Of a stretch of 64,000 nt of DNA, positions 12,201 through 21,242 are shown one piece after another. Both the position numbers and the translations under genes were made by a program. This DNA comes from Mactra quadrangularis (lineage: Eukaryota > Mollusca > Bivalvia > Venerida > Mactridae), in the NCBI GenBank assembly GCA_025267735.1, contig CM046301.1:60221872-60285871 (forward strand), written 5' to 3'. Below the pieces are notes generated by a model that did not search any database, was not told the DNA's origin, and saw only the letters and a program-made list of their open reading frames with translations. Position 1 is the stretch's first letter. Every line of letters begins with the position of its first letter.

Positions 12201-15200
12201 TGGGCATTTAAATTGGCCCTGTCCCGGGGTGGGGGGTCATAAGATTTATGTTAAGTTGTATCAGGAAATGTTTTAATCTTCTTCTAAAAAACTACAAGGC
12301 ATAGTACAAACTATGTCCCCTGTAAGCCTAAATACACCTTGCCTCAAGCGACCCAAAATGTTTGACGACAAATATCATAAAATGTAAAAAAAAACTTCGC
12401 AGAAATTGTTTGGTTTGGTTTTACAACATACCAACACTAAAGGTCATATCATGCCGGAATTTCGCAGAAATGACGAGACCTTCAGCGTTCATATTTAGTA
12501 TGTTATGTCACTTTGAAATGTCTGTACAAAAATTGTTCTAATTATGCACCTGGGTTCAAAATTAAATGCCCCAGAGATCACAGTTTTCATCAGCTAAAAC
12601 TGTTACAAATATTCTGTCAGCTATTCTAAGCTTCTTATACTCAGGTTAGCGTTCCAGGGTCCTCAGGACCCTCTTGTTATTCACGTCTGTTGAATTTTGA
12701 TAATTAATTCAGTGTATCTAATTCGGTTTATGTCTGTTTTGGTTAAAATGAAGTGGCCATAAGAAGTGTTTTAGTGAAAATACGCCGCTTAATGGCAAGC
12801 TTAGTTTAAGTTCAAAATCCACATAATAAACCCATTGTGTTAATTATGTACCTGTCCAACTAGTACAGTTTTAAGCCTGGGTTAAATAAAAAGCCTATGA
12901 AATCCCCACATTCGGCCTCGAAATTTATGCTTAAATTACCTGAAGACGAAATTATGAGCTCATTTGTTAAAAATAAATGCAGTAGAACTTGTCTCATTTG
13001 TTCACTGTGTATACTTGCAGATGAACTTGCTGTAGCCGTGGCTTCTGATTGTGTTGAACAACAATTCTATTGGACTGATGTATCATATGGACGTATCTCT
13101 AGAGCTAGTTTAGATGGGTTTGATCAGGAGAGAGTTGCTACTGGTAAGTTATGAATTCATTGTGTAATCAAGTATTAAGATGACAAAATCAATCAAATTG
13201 GTACTTCCAACTAAACTTTTTAGTAATGATTTCTGGATGGTAGATTTGAAAATTTTGACTAAACGGTTAACAATAAAATCAATTTGGTATAACCTAGGCA
13301 TATGCATTTTAAAAGTCATTGTCTTAAAATTTTCCGAGCTCTAGCTCGATGTAAAAAGTAAATAACAAGATTATTAACAAATCTGGTTATAGGAAATAAA
13401 CGGTTATCACTAGACAGAATTATTTTTCACTGGTCTTGGTCTTCGGACTAGTGCCTTTGGTATTCGAAACATCAACTCATAATGCAAATATGTATATATA
13501 GTAGGTGTATGCTTGCATGTATATGTGGCTTGTTCCCACGAATCTAGTTATTTATCTATCATACATTTGTGTCATATTGCCAATGTTTACCATAAGCATT
13601 ATGATTATTTTTGTAATTTGTTATACTTGTTATGAGCTGGAGGCATGATTCAAACTAAACATTCTGCTATTGTTGTTATGTATCAAGTGCCAGTGATGGC
13701 GATTTTATTCTTGCTATGTTTTTGATTAAATGACATTGTTCGAAGCCACATATAAACTTAATATTGGGAGATTATTGTGGTAATACCACTACAATGATAA
13801 TTTTTTTATCAAATGACCTTGTTCGAAGCCACATATAAACTTCATATTGGGAGATTATTGTGGTAATACCACTACAATGATAATTTTTTTATCAAATGAC
13901 CTTGTTCGAAGCCACACATAAACTTCATATTGGGAGATTATTGTGGTAATACCACTACAATGATAATTTGTTTATCAAATGACCTTGTTCGAAGCCACAC
14001 ATAAACTTCATATTGGGAGATTATTGTGGTAATACTACTACAATGATAAAGGTTAACACTCTTTTATCTACATCTCTATGTTTTCGTTACAGGTTTCAAG
14101 TCACCAGAAGGTATTGCTATTGATTGGATAGGTAGAAATATGTTTGTTACAGATACTGGACTTGATATTATAGCTGTGGTTAATTTGAATGGTACTCGTA
14201 AGAAAACACTCGTTTCTGATGACGTCATTGATCCACGTGCTATTGTTCTGGACTTACAAAGAGGGTAAGTTTGGATTAAATTTTACTGATCACTGCTTTT
14301 GATGGAATAGTTCTGTAAACATTGTTTTATTGTAGAAGTCAATTTTGTCATAATCTTTAGTACAGCCATCAGGGCTAAACTCAATTACCCTTACCGGTAC
14401 TAATTCGTTTACGTATTTAGTTAAAAATTTGTAATGACAACTACTTAATTTATCCTATAAGTTATGGTCATTATTATTAGTGTTTACACATTTAGAACAA
14501 AAGAATATTTATATATTAAAAAACACCATTACATTTCCATAAAATACCTGTTTAATTTTGCACAAAGTTGTATATATGTAGAAATACTTCATAGATCTAG
14601 TAATAACTATGTACTTTCATTTTCTTCATTATCGATGAACATAAAATATATTGCTATTTTGAAGTGTCAAACATTTGAGCTTAATTTGCAGGAACAAAAT
14701 AAGTTTCGCTGGGTATCCTCTTCATTACAATTGATGGTTCTAGAATTGACACATTAGGTGTTGACTTGGTTTTCAAATTTACAAATGACACACGTGCTCG
14801 TATATATTACAATCCAATATTACATAGCCATAGTAGTTTTGATTTCCAATCCGAACTCAAACGGATTTGTTCTTCGAAAACTTATACCAAGTAAGAAAAA
14901 TACCGAACACTTACGATTGGTAGATATCATGACGCCATATTTGATCTATTTTTAGAACAATGTATTGGACAGACTGGTTCCGCAGCAAACCAGCTATAGA
15001 ACGTGCCAGCATGGATGGAAGCGATCGTCAAGTGTTCATTGACACTGACTTAGGATTACCAAATGGTCTTACTATGGACTACTACACACAGCAGATCTGC
15101 TGGGGTGATGCTGGTACCAACAGAATAGAATGTGTGAGATCTGACGGTGTTGGTCGTAGAGTGATTACAGAAGATGCCCCCTATCCATTTGATGTGTCTT

Positions 15201-17039
15201 TGTTTGGCAACACAATCTACTGGAGTGACTGGACAATGTAGGATATTTTAGTTTCTAGTAAATTTGATCTGAATTACTTGGTTAATCATTGCTTTTTGTT
15301 GACTGATGCCAAAAAATATTTTTGTCTTGCATACAGCTTTCATTTGTACTTGCTCTGTTTGGATAAATTTATATGTATGACTTTTATGCTTATTTCAAGT
15401 GATTTTCTATCTTCGTTTATAGCTTATTAAACATATCGTTCCAGTGAAGTCTGAACCTTGATAAGGATATTATAGGATTGAAATACTAGCCACTGAGGAC
15501 TAAGTTGTTTAGATCATTTGCTCGGGAGCATCGGTCAATATGATGTCCTTTACATGTTTAATCTAACATACATGTATGTCATTGTCTCAAAGCATATTTC
15601 ATTATTTAAGCTTATATATATTTTCAGTAATGGTGTTCCCAGTGTAAGTCGTGATGGTGGAGAGACTAATGAACCTCTTACACTTCCTGTTGGTGGTAAT
15701 GGTAGATTGTATGGTCTTACTGCTGTTGGGGACTTCTGTCCTAGAGGTAAACTTCTTTAGTTATTGATTGTGTAATATTGTGTAATATTTGCGTAGGTAC
15801 ATGGTGCCGTGGTTTGTTAGAGAGTGCCAATGGCCCGGCACCGCTGATTTCAACTTCTAGGATATCCCGCCCAGCGCTCGGTCGCACCCTCAGTAGACTC
15901 TGTTTGCAACAGGGAGCACGATCTGGAACGCGCTACTGAGGAAACATTAACACAGTAGGGGCCATATGCAGAGTCCGGGTGGACTAAGCGGCGTAATCTG
16001 TGTCTAGCATGCCAGAGGCTTACGGGTTTACCTATGAGCCCTGTGATACGCTTAACATGCCTTACGTGAGCTGGACATCCAGCCCAAGACCTCACGGCTT
16101 TAGTTATTTAAATCAGAGGACTTGATTGTGGTACAACTCACTGTTGTACTTGATCTGTTATATTCGAAAAAATATGTAAATTTCTTAAATCTTTAACTGA
16201 TGGAAAATCATTGGAATTTTAACCAAAGTTCTAATAAATAATTTTTTTTGAAAAAGTAGACCGGTGCTTTAGTACGGAGAATGGTAGTACTGGTGCATCC
16301 ATGGAACTTTTGTTAAGTGAACTATTTGTTGCACATGTTTCTGAATTAAAGAATTAGTATTTAACTCAAAATATAGTTCAATGTTTATCACAAAAATTCT
16401 TCAATGCTGAAAATTGTATTGGCATAAGGGTTTTGTTAGAATTTAGTTAATGAGTTATCCAAAAATTTGCTCTGCATTTTGCAGCAGCCATTTTAAAATT
16501 GACTTAATAACTTCCGGTATGTTATTATTAAAATTAAGTTTATTTTGTGTTTATGTACGGTACTCGCATCAATATTATTAAGAATATCACTGGAAACAAT
16601 TCTCTGAACAGTAAACTTAATCTAAGAGCGCTATAGCTCTTCATATAATTAGAATACCATCCCGAGTTCTAAAAGATTGTGAATACCTTCTCAGAACGAC
16701 CAGTTAAAATGGTTACCTTAACAATTAATCAGGAGTTAAATATTTCACCTTAATAGCTTATTAAAAGTTACCTTTGTGACCATATTGCAATTATAAACCG
16801 TTTTAAACCAGGTTTAAATAAAACTCGTAGTTTTGAATACATTATCCATATTTCATTTTCAACTTTTTCAATTATTTTAATCGTTTATTTTATCAGTGAG
16901 AAACCCATGTATGAGGAACAATGGTGGATGCCGTTACTTCTGTCTACCAACACCCAATGGAGGAAGAACCTGCGGTTGTCCTGACGACGTTGATGACGTC
17001 ACATGCTCAGAAATCGGAATTATTCGAAATAAGAAATGA
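6246..17039 (+). CDS. NID: Nidogen (entactin), 3' ten exons: EGF modules, YWTD beta-propeller, C-terminal EGF
   Basis: Nidogen is a secreted basement-membrane linker joining laminin and collagen IV. Exons: 6246-6470, 7717-7869, 9657-9785, 10904-11023, 11810-11923, 13021-13143, 14093-14264, 14956-15237, 15628-15746, 16897-17039. All junctions are GT-AG and keep frame, giving 525 codons before TGA. The first four exons encode five six-Cys EGF modules (for example CRCARGYQGNGYQC), mostly joined by phase-1 introns as expected for shuffled modules. Exons 5-9 encode LDL-receptor class B repeats, with FYWTD, MYWTDW and IYWSDW blades and the nidogen-type signature DLGLPNGLTMDYYTQQICW. The last exon is an EGF (NPCMRNNGGC) with a short basic tail. 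The NIDO, G2F and earlier EGF regions must lie left of the window. The first codon here completes a phase-1 split codon (xGC). An LRP or EGF-precursor relative is less likely, because the single propeller with C-terminal EGF matches nidogen. AATAAA follows at 17417-17422. Confidence 0.9.
6499..6736. mobile_element. MITE with about 38-bp terminal inverted repeats
   Basis: Left end ACACAGGCTATCGGCGTGGG (6505) is matched inverted by CCCACGCCGATAGCCTGTGT (6713). A second small palindrome around GATACTATATATAGTATC lies inside (6671-6688). The element sits about 30 bp after a nidogen exon donor. Confidence 0.75.
7918..8165. repeat. Dispersed G-tract element, copy 1
   Basis: Begins GGGGCAGATTCAGGAC and ends GCTAGATCCGCCT, giving imperfect inverted ends around GGCGGATC. 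Homologous copies are at 38422-38695 (same orientation) and 56278-56565 (inverted). No coding content. Confidence 0.7.
8171..8395. repeat. 45-bp tandem repeat, about five copies
   Basis: CGTCTGGTGATATAGTGCC and ATCTTTATCTGTATGAAAAG alternate with a 45-bp period (8217, 8262, 8307, 8352). It directly abuts the dispersed element to its left. Confidence 0.9.
8772..9080. mobile_element. 309-bp hairpin MITE, family A, full copy
   Basis: Starts GTAGCGTGTTCAGTTACCGC and ends with the inverse GCGGTAACTGAACACGCTAC. The two halves are nearly complementary throughout, including CATTCGCTGCGAATAATC and the ATTCGCAGCGAATG counterpart. Relatives: 20489-20693, 23686-24003, 39210-39356, 49473-49786. Confidence 0.85.
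9197..9469. repeat. About 270-bp dispersed repeat, copy 1
   Basis: Runs from ATTATACCCCCGCTTC, through a CCGTCCGTCC run, to CATTAGCTCACAGATTTACT. A near-identical copy is at 11085-11344 in a neighbouring nidogen intron. GGGGGTAT motifs occur near both ends. No ORF of interest. Confidence 0.85.
9986..10260. repeat. Degenerate direct repeats of about 125 bp in a nidogen intron
   Basis: Blocks containing GAATGT(C/T)(C/T)CAATAAGCTTAAAG recur near 9940-9960, 10095-10120 and 10235-10260, each preceded by a (C/A)CACTTG or GCATATTTGC stretch and by GATGTCCAAGC or GATGCCCACGC. It is an old tandem duplication and does not encode anything convincing. Confidence 0.55.
11035..11396. repeat. Second copy of the 270-bp repeat, flanked by about 53-bp direct repeats
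   Basis: The repeat core is 11085-11344, about six substitutions and one 12-bp length change from the copy at 9197. Immediately outside it, 11035-11087 and 11344-11396 are direct repeats with about two mismatches (both contain TTTTGTATTCATAATTTAC). The left direct repeat begins 11 bp past the exon donor at 11024. Confidence 0.85.
11998..12675. repeat. AGCTCACCTGAG-type dispersed repeat
   Basis: Opens with TTTTTAGCTCACCTGAGTAC and contains repeated TGTACAAAGATTGTTCAAAT words at 12013, 12175 and 12522 (variant), so it is internally duplicated. It ends near ACTCAGGTTAGCGTTCCAGG. It fills most of a nidogen intron. Confidence 0.6.
13725..14049. repeat. 83-bp tandem repeat, about four copies
   Basis: CGAAGCCACA starts at 13741, 13824, 13907 and 13990, an exact 83-bp period, with unit features TATTGGGAGATTATTGTGG and TAATACCACTACAATGATAA. 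It ends 44 bp before a nidogen exon. Confidence 0.9.
15766..16097 (-). mobile_element. GC-rich SINE-like insertion with 11-bp target duplication
   Basis: A 332-bp GC-rich block in an AT-rich nidogen intron is bounded by the perfect 11-bp direct repeat CTTTAGTTATT at 15755-15765 and 16098-16108. Just inside the left end is a tandem TGTGTAATAT motif, consistent with the simple tail of a retroposon inserted in minus orientation. No convincing tRNA A/B boxes were seen, so its SINE class is unassigned. Confidence 0.6.
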
Positions 17040-18237
17040 AGCTTATAAGTTTTAGGTACTAGCTCTAAATGTTACAGTATGCAAGTTACAGTAAATTTAT
17101 ATGGACTATCCTATAACGATTTTATTATCGTTGCTTTATATATGTGCCATTTTTGTGTCGTTTACTGAACACATCTGAGTGAAGTAGTGTACACTTGTAT
17201 ATGAATATTAAGCAAACTAACTTAGTGTCATGATTTTATATTAAGATATGTCAATATCTATGCAATTTTAGCCTATGGCCTTTTAATGTTGTTTTACGAT
17301 AATTTCTAGATGTCATTTTGAATAGTTTAATTTATCTCATTAGCTAAATATTTCAGCATGTAAATATTTGATATTATTCTTTTAAAAATTAACTAACTTC
17401 TTAATTTTAGCTATTAAATAAAATGCAATAAATGCTTATATTGGAATGTCTGTTTTTCCGTTTGGTTGTATATTGTGGTATTCCATCTTAGTGAACTAAA
17501 ATTATGGCATTTTTATAAACATTAATTAATAGGTTTAATGACATTGTGTTTAAATATGAACACTAACTTCTATTTGGAGGGAAAATGTCAAGCAAAATCA
17601 ATTGATTAAACAATAAAAGTAATTGTTCAATGAAAATTTTAACAAGATTGTATAAATAAAAGTTTGATTCATTTTATTTTTTTGTATACGTGTATACAAT
17701 CATACAATTCTGCATCTATGTAGAAAATAGATTTAAATCAAATTTTAAATAAGCATATTTTTAAAATTATTTTTAATAATTTTTACTAAATATTATGGAA
17801 AAATCAATATCTTAAAAATATTTTTTAATTGTATTTCTGCAAGTTTTATAGTTTTAAATTATATTTTAGTATGTTTGAAAAGGATTCGCGGTCAGTGTGA
17901 AATTACTATGCAATGTTTTTTGTTACTTGTAATTGTGTTACATTTTCTCACTATGTGCCTCTTTTTGCTACAAAAGTATCTTTTCGCTCATTTTTTATCT
18001 TGCATGTCAATCAAATCATAGTAAACTTGTAATAAACCTAACCTGTAGAAAGCATCAAATATCCAAAAAACTTACAAAAAGCTAAAAATTAACCAAAATG
18101 TTTTATGTATGTTTAGGGTTGAAATGTCTAACTGTCATCTATAGCCCACTGACGATAAATTGGCATATATTTAAAAACATATGTTCAATAGCACAAAACC
18201 ATGGACTAAGATTAATATGTAGTTTTGAGCGCTAAAC
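17040..18237. other. Nidogen 3'UTR and AT-rich intergenic DNA
   Basis: No gene, repeat or RNA was recognised here beyond the polyadenylation signals. The sequence is strongly AT-rich, particularly 17680-17880. Confidence 0.5.
17417..17422 (+). terminator. Polyadenylation signal for nidogen
   Basis: AATAAA lies 378 bp after the nidogen stop codon, followed by another AATAAA at 17428. It is the first close cluster of canonical signals downstream. Confidence 0.5.
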
Positions 18238-18239
18238 TA

Positions 18240-18613
18240 CAGTACCCACCAAAAATTTGGAGACATAATAAATTCACTACAATTCTTGAATTCAAATGAT
18301 TATATTAGTAAAATCATTATTTTAATATGTAATAGTATAGTTTGTGATAAAATGAAAACAAATTTCAAGAATGCAACACATTTATAGGATTCAGCATCTG
18401 ACATCCTAAAGCCTCCAAAACCATGTTTATTGTAATTATTTTCCAGAACATAGTGTTTTTGCTATTTTTGTAGTCTCAGTTATAACTATGATGATAACTA
18501 AAAAGGAAGCAAAACTAAGAGGCATTTAAAAATAAACAGTTATCAAATTATAGCTTAAAGCTATTCAGTTGGTCTACAAAATGAAAATGTCTCCAAACTT
18601 TTGATGGGTTCTG
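18240..18613. mobile_element. Mariner/Tc1-type MITE, family B
   Basis: Ends are CAGTACCCACCAAAAATTTG and, inverted, CAAACTTTTGATGGGTTCTG, flanked on both sides by TA (18238-18239, 18614-18615). Related copies are at 57049-57428 (full) and 56745-57008 (left-truncated). No transposase ORF. Confidence 0.85.
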
Positions 18614-18944
18614 TATACAATGTGTTCATATGGTTTAAAGTAAATTGTTATTGAATATGCTTAAACATGCAGCCTTCATATTAACATGATGCACATGTTT
18701 ACGATCATCAGTCAATTTATCGTTTGTTGGGCTGTAATTTGTTCTAGTCTCAGATACTTTATAGACTTATGTATAATACTTAGTCAAACATACATGTGTA
18801 TACTCAATAAAACCCAAATGTTGTGTTGAAACAAATTTTGTAATAAAAAAAAGATTCTGGAAATTTGTATTGTGTTGTCTTCATAAACCAATTTAAACAT
18901 GAATGTAATTAATGCCTTTGTTTTTAACCAGTGCTCACTTATCA

Positions 18945-19353
18945 GTAGGTTAACAAATCACGGATTTTCACCGAAATCACGGATTACAGATATTGTTCCT
19001 AAAAATAACATAACTCCGATTTATATACGGAGAATATAACAAATCACGAGCAATTTAACGGATATCTATTTTTAGACATAACAATTCACGGATATTCTAT
19101 TTCAAAGTCACCATCAAATCTTGTTCCAAACATTAAGAATAGCTTGTAAAAGTAACTTAAAAAATATTCCACTGGCCACAGACATGGAAGTAGCTATTGT
19201 CAATGCAGCTGAAGCTGAAACAACATTAAAGGTTGCTGGTTGCTAGAGACATAAATAAAATTATCAGAAAGACAAATTAAACAATCTAAATCTATAAAAT
19301 GTCTAATATGTAGATCCGTGATTTCCGTGAAAATCCGTGATTTGTTAAGGGCA
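18945..19353. mobile_element. MITE with ATCACGGATTTTC inverted ends
   Basis: TTAACAAATCACGGATTTTC near 18950 is matched inverted by GAAAATCCGTGATTTGTTAA near 19329. The 9-bp direct repeat CACTTATCA at 18936-18944 and 19354-19362 is a likely target duplication. Confidence 0.75.
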
Positions 19354-19647
19354 CACTTATCATTCTGCAAAGTCGACAGATAAATAGATATATATATTTA
19401 CTTTGGCATTAGGTAACACGTAATGGTACAATTAACAATAATCTGACAGAATATGAATATAAAATATTGTTTTAATTACTAAGACAATTATCTAAAACAG
19501 AACATTTAAAAATGCATTTGAATTTACCATGACATGCTTCACAAAACTAAGGATAACAAAAAACATAAGTGTTTATTTCCATGTATAAAGTATCTTATTT
19601 ATAGAGGAAACAACATTGGTGATATTTTTCATTGAATGTATAACCAT

Positions 19648-19735
19648 GGCAGTCCAGGTGGGTTCGAACCTGTGTCCTCTTTGAAGCTCTAGATTTGAAA
19701 TTCTGCGCGAAGCCTACTGCATGACGGACCTGGGT
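19648..19735 (-). repeat. tRNA-like SINE fragment
   Basis: Read on the minus strand it carries a perfect B-box core, GGTTCGAACCC, in a roughly tRNA-sized block beginning near CCCAGGTCCGTC. A clean A box and paired arms are lacking, so it is a SINE head or tRNA relic rather than a working tRNA gene. Confidence 0.45.
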
Positions 19736-19859
19736 ACTTTACTATTTGTGAAACATAATATCTGAGGTGTTCTGATCGAATGTCATTGAGAATACAAGTA
19801 TTGACACGTGAATGTGTATTTTATATCCTCTGGCTACATTACGTGTGGTATATGTCTAC

Positions 19860-19905
19860 AAATGACATCACGTGACTATCATGTCACGTGACCTGTCTAG
19901 TGTCG
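19860..19905. promoter_or_regulatory. Paired CACGTGAC E-boxes
   Basis: CATCACGTGAC and TGTCACGTGACC occur about 17 bp apart. No transcript can be tied to them; they lie 1.3 kb upstream of the RING gene. Confidence 0.3.
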
Positions 19906-20488
19906 TCTGGTTTGTCATAATCTCAATCATCAACTTTTTCTTGACTAAATATTTTGTAGAAAAGTCATTTGACAAAATAGGTAGACAATACACATTGAAT
20001 TGAGAAGAAAAATGACTCTAGATACGGTTGTCAAAACTGTTGGTCTAATCCTAATTTGTATTACATATACGATGTCTGCCAAAAGTCTGTTTCTAAGAAA
20101 AACCGAGTTATATTTACCAATGAATAAAGAAACAAAGAGTCATTTGAGCAAATTTCAACTTTGATTGAAACTGTATTCAAGTCAAATGAACTTTATAAGT
20201 CAGATTCATATAACGATTAAACATAAGCTCTTATAAATTAGCTTTTTACACCCATTACATTAATATAATAGATTTGTTTAATGATGTATGCACTCATATG
20301 CATGAATATGTCCTCTTGGTACGATTATTTTCAGGACGAATCGAAATGTTTACAAACAAATGAACCAGCTAAAGAAAAAGTATCCGGTAACTTTTTAATC
20401 ATTATAGCAGGACCTTTGAGTCAATAGTGCGGTGCCATAGTGCGAAACCATGCTGACATAGCTCGAGCCAATCACTTTACAAACCAGG

Positions 20489-20693
20489 GCTGAGTTCAGT
20501 TACTGCGAACGTTACAGAACGTTCCGTAACGATACATCCGGAACTCCTCGTCCATTTGCTGCGAATAATCTCGGACATATTTAGACGCTATTTTGAAACT
20601 ACCGGTGTTGAAGTAAACAAATATATGGTCGAGGAGTTCCGAATGTATCGTTATGTAACGTTCTGTAACGTTTTGTATAATTGAACACGCTAC
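20489..20693. mobile_element. Family A MITE, internally deleted copy
   Basis: Both ends of the 8772-9080 family are present (GTTCAGTTACTGCGAACG ... AATTGAACACGCTAC), but about 110 bp of the second half is missing, so the hairpin is shortened. Confidence 0.8.
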
Positions 20694-20694
20694 T

Positions 20695-20965
20695 GCAACC
20701 CGGTTCGGTAGCGCAGTTGGTAGTGCGCCTGGATTTCGAATCTAGTGTCCAGAAGAGGGTATGGGTTCGAATTCCACCCAGGAAGTTATACCCTTCCATG
20801 AAAATATAACAATAATGTAAATTTTGCTCAATTAACAAGGTAGGGATATAGAGAAGTTTTTGGCCTAGTTTTTTGAAAGATATAGGTTTGGTGCGCTGGA
20901 CGCCGTGAAATGATCTAAAACTTATGTTTACACGCCGTTTAACCCAGAATAAATTAATTACAATA
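20695..20965 (+). mobile_element. tRNA-derived SINE, family C, copy 1
   Basis: The head has an A box (TAGCGCAGTTGGTAGTGCGC) and a B box (GGGTTCGAATTCC). The body contains CATGAAAATATAACAATAAT and the tail contains GGTGCGCTGGACGCCGTGAA and TTTAACCCAGAATAAATT. Other copies: 54239-54506, 55277-55566 (+) and 61170-61425 (-). Confidence 0.85.
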
Positions 20966-21090
20966 CCTGCTGCTGACCAAATATTCTTAACGTTTAGTCA
21001 AGACAAGAAGTATGTGCAGTTACATACCATTATTTAAAGTCAGCGTTTCACGTTTTTTGCGTATTTACGTTTAGGACGTACAATAACTCA

Positions 21091-21165
21091 TGACGTGACG
21101 TCTGGTTTTTAAACTGAACAAATGCGTTACGTCATGAATGCGTCTTCATGGCAACGACGTGACAA
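21091..21165 (+). promoter_or_regulatory. Candidate promoter of the RING gene: CRE-like sites and an X-box half site
   Basis: Three TGACGT/ACGTCA-type cores (21091-21100, 21129-21135, 21155-21163) cluster 80-150 bp before the ATG. CATGGCAAC at 21147-21155 matches the stronger half of an RFX X-box. No TATA box is evident, so this looks like a CRE-type TATA-less promoter. Confidence 0.4.
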
Positions 21166-21242
21166 CTCTGGCGTTCGAATATTTCACTGCGGCTGTCGAC
21201 ATATAATTAAAATGAAGCAAATAAAACAGTAAATTGTATGTA

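Noticed and set aside
15850..16095. 81-codon minus-strand ORF
   Set aside because: It is contained in the GC-rich insertion with target duplications; the frame is incidental to composition.
6246..17039. LRP or EGF-precursor type receptor instead of nidogen
   Set aside because: A single propeller followed by one EGF and a stop without a transmembrane segment, plus the nidogen-type DLGLPNGLT blade, fits nidogen better.
20599..20838. 79-codon minus-strand ORF
   Set aside because: It spans the junction of a MITE and a SINE, both on visible boundaries.
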